A stretch of 16,223 nucleotides of DNA from Planctomycetaceae bacterium (lineage in GTDB: Bacteria; Planctomycetota; Planctomycetia; Pirellulales; UBA1268). The stretch spans positions 1 through 16,223 of the forward strand of contig SIAG01000037.1 in the NCBI GenBank assembly GCA_009691925.1, read 5' to 3'. The translations under genes were made by a program, and so were the position numbers. Shown here one piece after another: positions 14,756 to 16,223 of the stretch. The stretch's first letter is position 1. The number at the start of each line of letters is the position of its first letter. Under the pieces are notes generated by a model. That model had not been told where the DNA came from, did not search any database, and saw nothing but the letters and a program-made list of their open reading frames with translations.

Positions 14756-14962
14756 ATGAACTTGATTCACAAGATTACGATCTTGGCATTGTTTCTGCTG
14801 TCGGGCATCTTCCTCAATCAAGCGACCGCCGCAATTGCGCTTCAAAGACTCAACGGGCAGGGATGCCCTGTCGACAACAACAACGGCAGGGACTGCACGG
14901 GCGGCAACGGCACGTGCGCACTGCAATGCAAGCAAAAAGCGCTCGGGTGCAATTGCATCTGA
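14756..14962 (+). CDS. Small secreted six-cysteine peptide
   Basis: A 68-residue peptide with a textbook signal peptide: MNLIHK, a hydrophobic core ITILALFLLSGIFL, and a likely cleavage after NQATA at residue 25. The predicted mature part of about 43 residues is rich in Gly, Asn and Cys. It has six cysteines at 37, 47, 54, 58, 65 and 67, the C-terminus reading CKQKALGCNCI. An even number of cysteines in an exported peptide suggests three disulfide bonds. GGAG lies about nine bases before the ATG; an in-frame start at 14723 would spoil the signal peptide. I recognise no named family. Its position between a DUF1573-like and another exported protein suggests a shared extracytoplasmic task. A short inverted repeat GATCGA/TCGATC (14961-14980) follows the stop. 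Confidence 0.78.
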   Translation: MNLIHKITILALFLLSGIFLNQATAAIALQRLNGQGCPVDNNNGRDCTGGNGTCALQCKQKALGCNCI

Positions 14963-15079
14963 TCGATTATCCTCTCGATCGCTTCCCAAACCGGCACCAC
15001 GCCTTCCGCACTGTCATCACCGGACGCTCAAGCCAGAAGTCAGCCACGACCTCTTCGCTCGTACAGGGAGTTTCATGTG

Positions 15080-16042
15080 ATGAAACGATGGCGATTCATC
15101 GTGCCACTGTTGTTGGGTTGCCTTTCTCGAACAGCCTCCGGCATCACAGAGGCTGAGTTTCGTCAACAGTACCCCGTTGCCGTTGCCAGGATCAAGGACG
15201 TCTATGCTCACATGCACGCCCAAGCCGAGTTCACCAGCACCATCGGCAGCGCGCATCGAGCCAACCTCGAGTGCTGGAAATCAGGGGACTTCCACAAATC
15301 GGTGGAAGACCACCTCGACGGCCCGAAAAAGGGCGCTGCCACTGCGCTGTCGAACGGCAAGGGATATCACTTCAACGTCGCCAGAGATCGAGCGAACAGC
15401 GACTACGCCATCACTTGGTTCGATCGGAGGCCGGTGTCGGAAGGTGATTTGCGCGTTGGTCTTCCGCTCTTCTATGCCCCGTATTGCGTGCGTGACCTTG
15501 AAATCAGCGAACTCCTGAAGGACCCGCGATTCAAAATCCTCTCCGTGGACTCCGTGGGCGACCTTGTCCGGGTCGTGTGGGAAACACCGATGCGTCAGGA
15601 GGGCATGACATCGGACGCCCACATCAAATGCCGATGTGACTTTTTGTCCGACAAATGCTGGGCCCTGGCATCGTACGAAATGGTCGTCCGAATGCCCGGA
15701 GCGAAGGAGAGTTCGCTCGACTACGGACAACTCGTCTATTCTGCAGAGGAAAAGGGCGTTCCCCTGCTGTCTTACTTGGAACAGTGGGTCGCGAATCCAG
15801 CAAGCCCGGGCGTGCACAAAAATGTGGAAGTGACCAACGTTACACGACTTGATCTCGGCCCTACGCCCGAATCGGAGTTTGCACTGGCTGCGTTTGGACT
15901 GGCCGATCCATTCCCGAGCAGGGATTCACAGAGCCGTGTTTTCTGGCTCGTGTTCATCGCTTTGGCGTGTGCGGCTTCGGGGGGCTATCTGATGTATCGC
16001 TCGCGGAGGGGCCATCAGGCGGGAGCATCTCTCGGGGGGTGA
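15080..16042 (+). CDS. Exported protein with C-terminal membrane anchor, unknown function
   Basis: The 320-residue protein has a signal peptide (MKRWRFIVPLLLGCLSRTASG) and a C-terminal transmembrane helix (about 287-305, FWLVFIALACAASGGYLMY). The helix is followed by a basic tail RSRRG, so the main domain faces outward. The domain starts ITEAEFRQQYPVAVARIKDVYAHMHAQAEF. Strand-like segments later include GKGYHFNVARD and LVRVVWETPM, and a cysteine cluster reads KCRCDFLSDKCW. The general layout recalls LolA-type or lipoprotein-sorting folds, but this is only an impression. GGGAG (15066-15070) precedes ATG 15080 by nine bases; a GTG at 15077 is an alternative. It lies 117 bp after the Cys-rich peptide gene and probably belongs to the same unit. 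Confidence 0.82.
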   Translation: MKRWRFIVPLLLGCLSRTASGITEAEFRQQYPVAVARIKDVYAHMHAQAEFTSTIGSAHRANLECWKSGDFHKSVEDHLDGPKKGAATALSNGKGYHFNVARDRANSDYAITWFDRRPVSEGDLRVGLPLFYAPYCVRDLEISELLKDPRFKILSVDSVGDLVRVVWETPMRQEGMTSDAHIKCRCDFLSDKCWALASYEMVVRMPGAKESSLDYGQLVYSAEEKGVPLLSYLEQWVANPASPGVHKNVEVTNVTRLDLGPTPESEFALAAFGLADPFPSRDSQSRVFWLVFIALACAASGGYLMYRSRRGHQAGASLGG

Positions 16043-16196
16043 CGATGAAGCCGCCTCGCCCTGGGCCGGGATCTTCTTTCCCCCCCAGAACCACCGGCGG
16101 GCGGTCGACTCCGGAACGCAGGATACGTGGGCGGTGGGTTGCGTCTCGACTCGGCTCAATGCAGATCACGCCCCGGCTGCTGTGAGCGATGGGAAA

Positions 16197-16217
16197 TCGG
16201 ACACGGCGAATGTCCGA
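16197..16217 (+). terminator. Possible hairpin after the right-end gene trio
   Basis: TCGGACA (16197-16203) and TGTCCGA (16211-16217) are perfect seven-base inverted repeats with a seven-base loop CGGCGAA. The site lies 155 bp after the last stop codon, and the window ends before any T run could be seen. It may be a terminator or an operator of the next gene. Confidence 0.3.
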
Positions 16218-16223
16218 CGGACG

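Noticed and set aside
16045..16185. 46-codon plus-strand frame after the last gene
   Set aside because: Although a G-rich stretch precedes its ATG, the product is Pro/Arg/Gly-rich without any signal, and it starts two bases after the previous stop by chance-like position.

Overview
The window looks like chromosome of a high-GC planctomycete, probably a Pirellula-type lineage. The evidence is indirect. Several proteins have sequence patterns I associate with planctomycete-only families (the proline-rich signal-peptide protein at 12426-13592 and the Cys/Tyr-rich protein at 4067-5233). There is a transmembrane Ser/Thr kinase, and sigma-54 signals sit in a GC-rich background. No mobile element, rRNA, tRNA or CRISPR array is visible.

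Layout, left to right. (1) 2-1690: the 3' part of a membrane-anchored coiled-coil protein of unknown function, followed by a 17-bp tandem repeat block. (2) 1959-4024: btaA-btaB, overlapping by four bases, for the betaine lipid diacylglyceryl-trimethylhomoserine. (3) Minus strand: guaB (IMP dehydrogenase) with a readable sigma-70-type promoter, followed by an overlapping gene for a membrane-anchored protein containing a nine-copy 12-bp repeat. (4) 6852-7526: an unrecognised soluble protein, ending at a strong hairpin terminator shared with the convergent pspF. (5) 7624-12352: a phage-shock (Psp) envelope-stress locus. pspF is divergent from pspA, then come a pspC-like gene and a fusion of two PspC-like domains to a Ser/Thr protein kinase. 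A good -24/-12 sigma-54 element lies just upstream of pspA. (6) 12426-13592: a secreted proline-rich protein, possibly the last gene of the psp transcript. (7) 13593-14287: about 700 bp with no convincing gene. (8) 14288-16042: a visibly less GC-rich trio encoding a DUF1573-like membrane protein, a 68-aa secreted six-cysteine peptide and a membrane-anchored secreted protein.

How they work together. The Psp locus is the most coherent system. PspF should activate sigma-54 RNA polymerase at the pspA promoter. PspA should inhibit PspF and act on stressed membrane, and the PspC-like domains should sense or bind at the membrane. The kinase fusion would add phosphorylation output to this response, which the textbook E. 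coli system lacks. The betaine-lipid genes nearby also concern membrane composition, but nothing in the sequence links the two. The best candidates for undescribed biology are the PspC-PspC-kinase fusion in a sigma-54-driven psp operon and the Cys-rich peptide trio at the right end.
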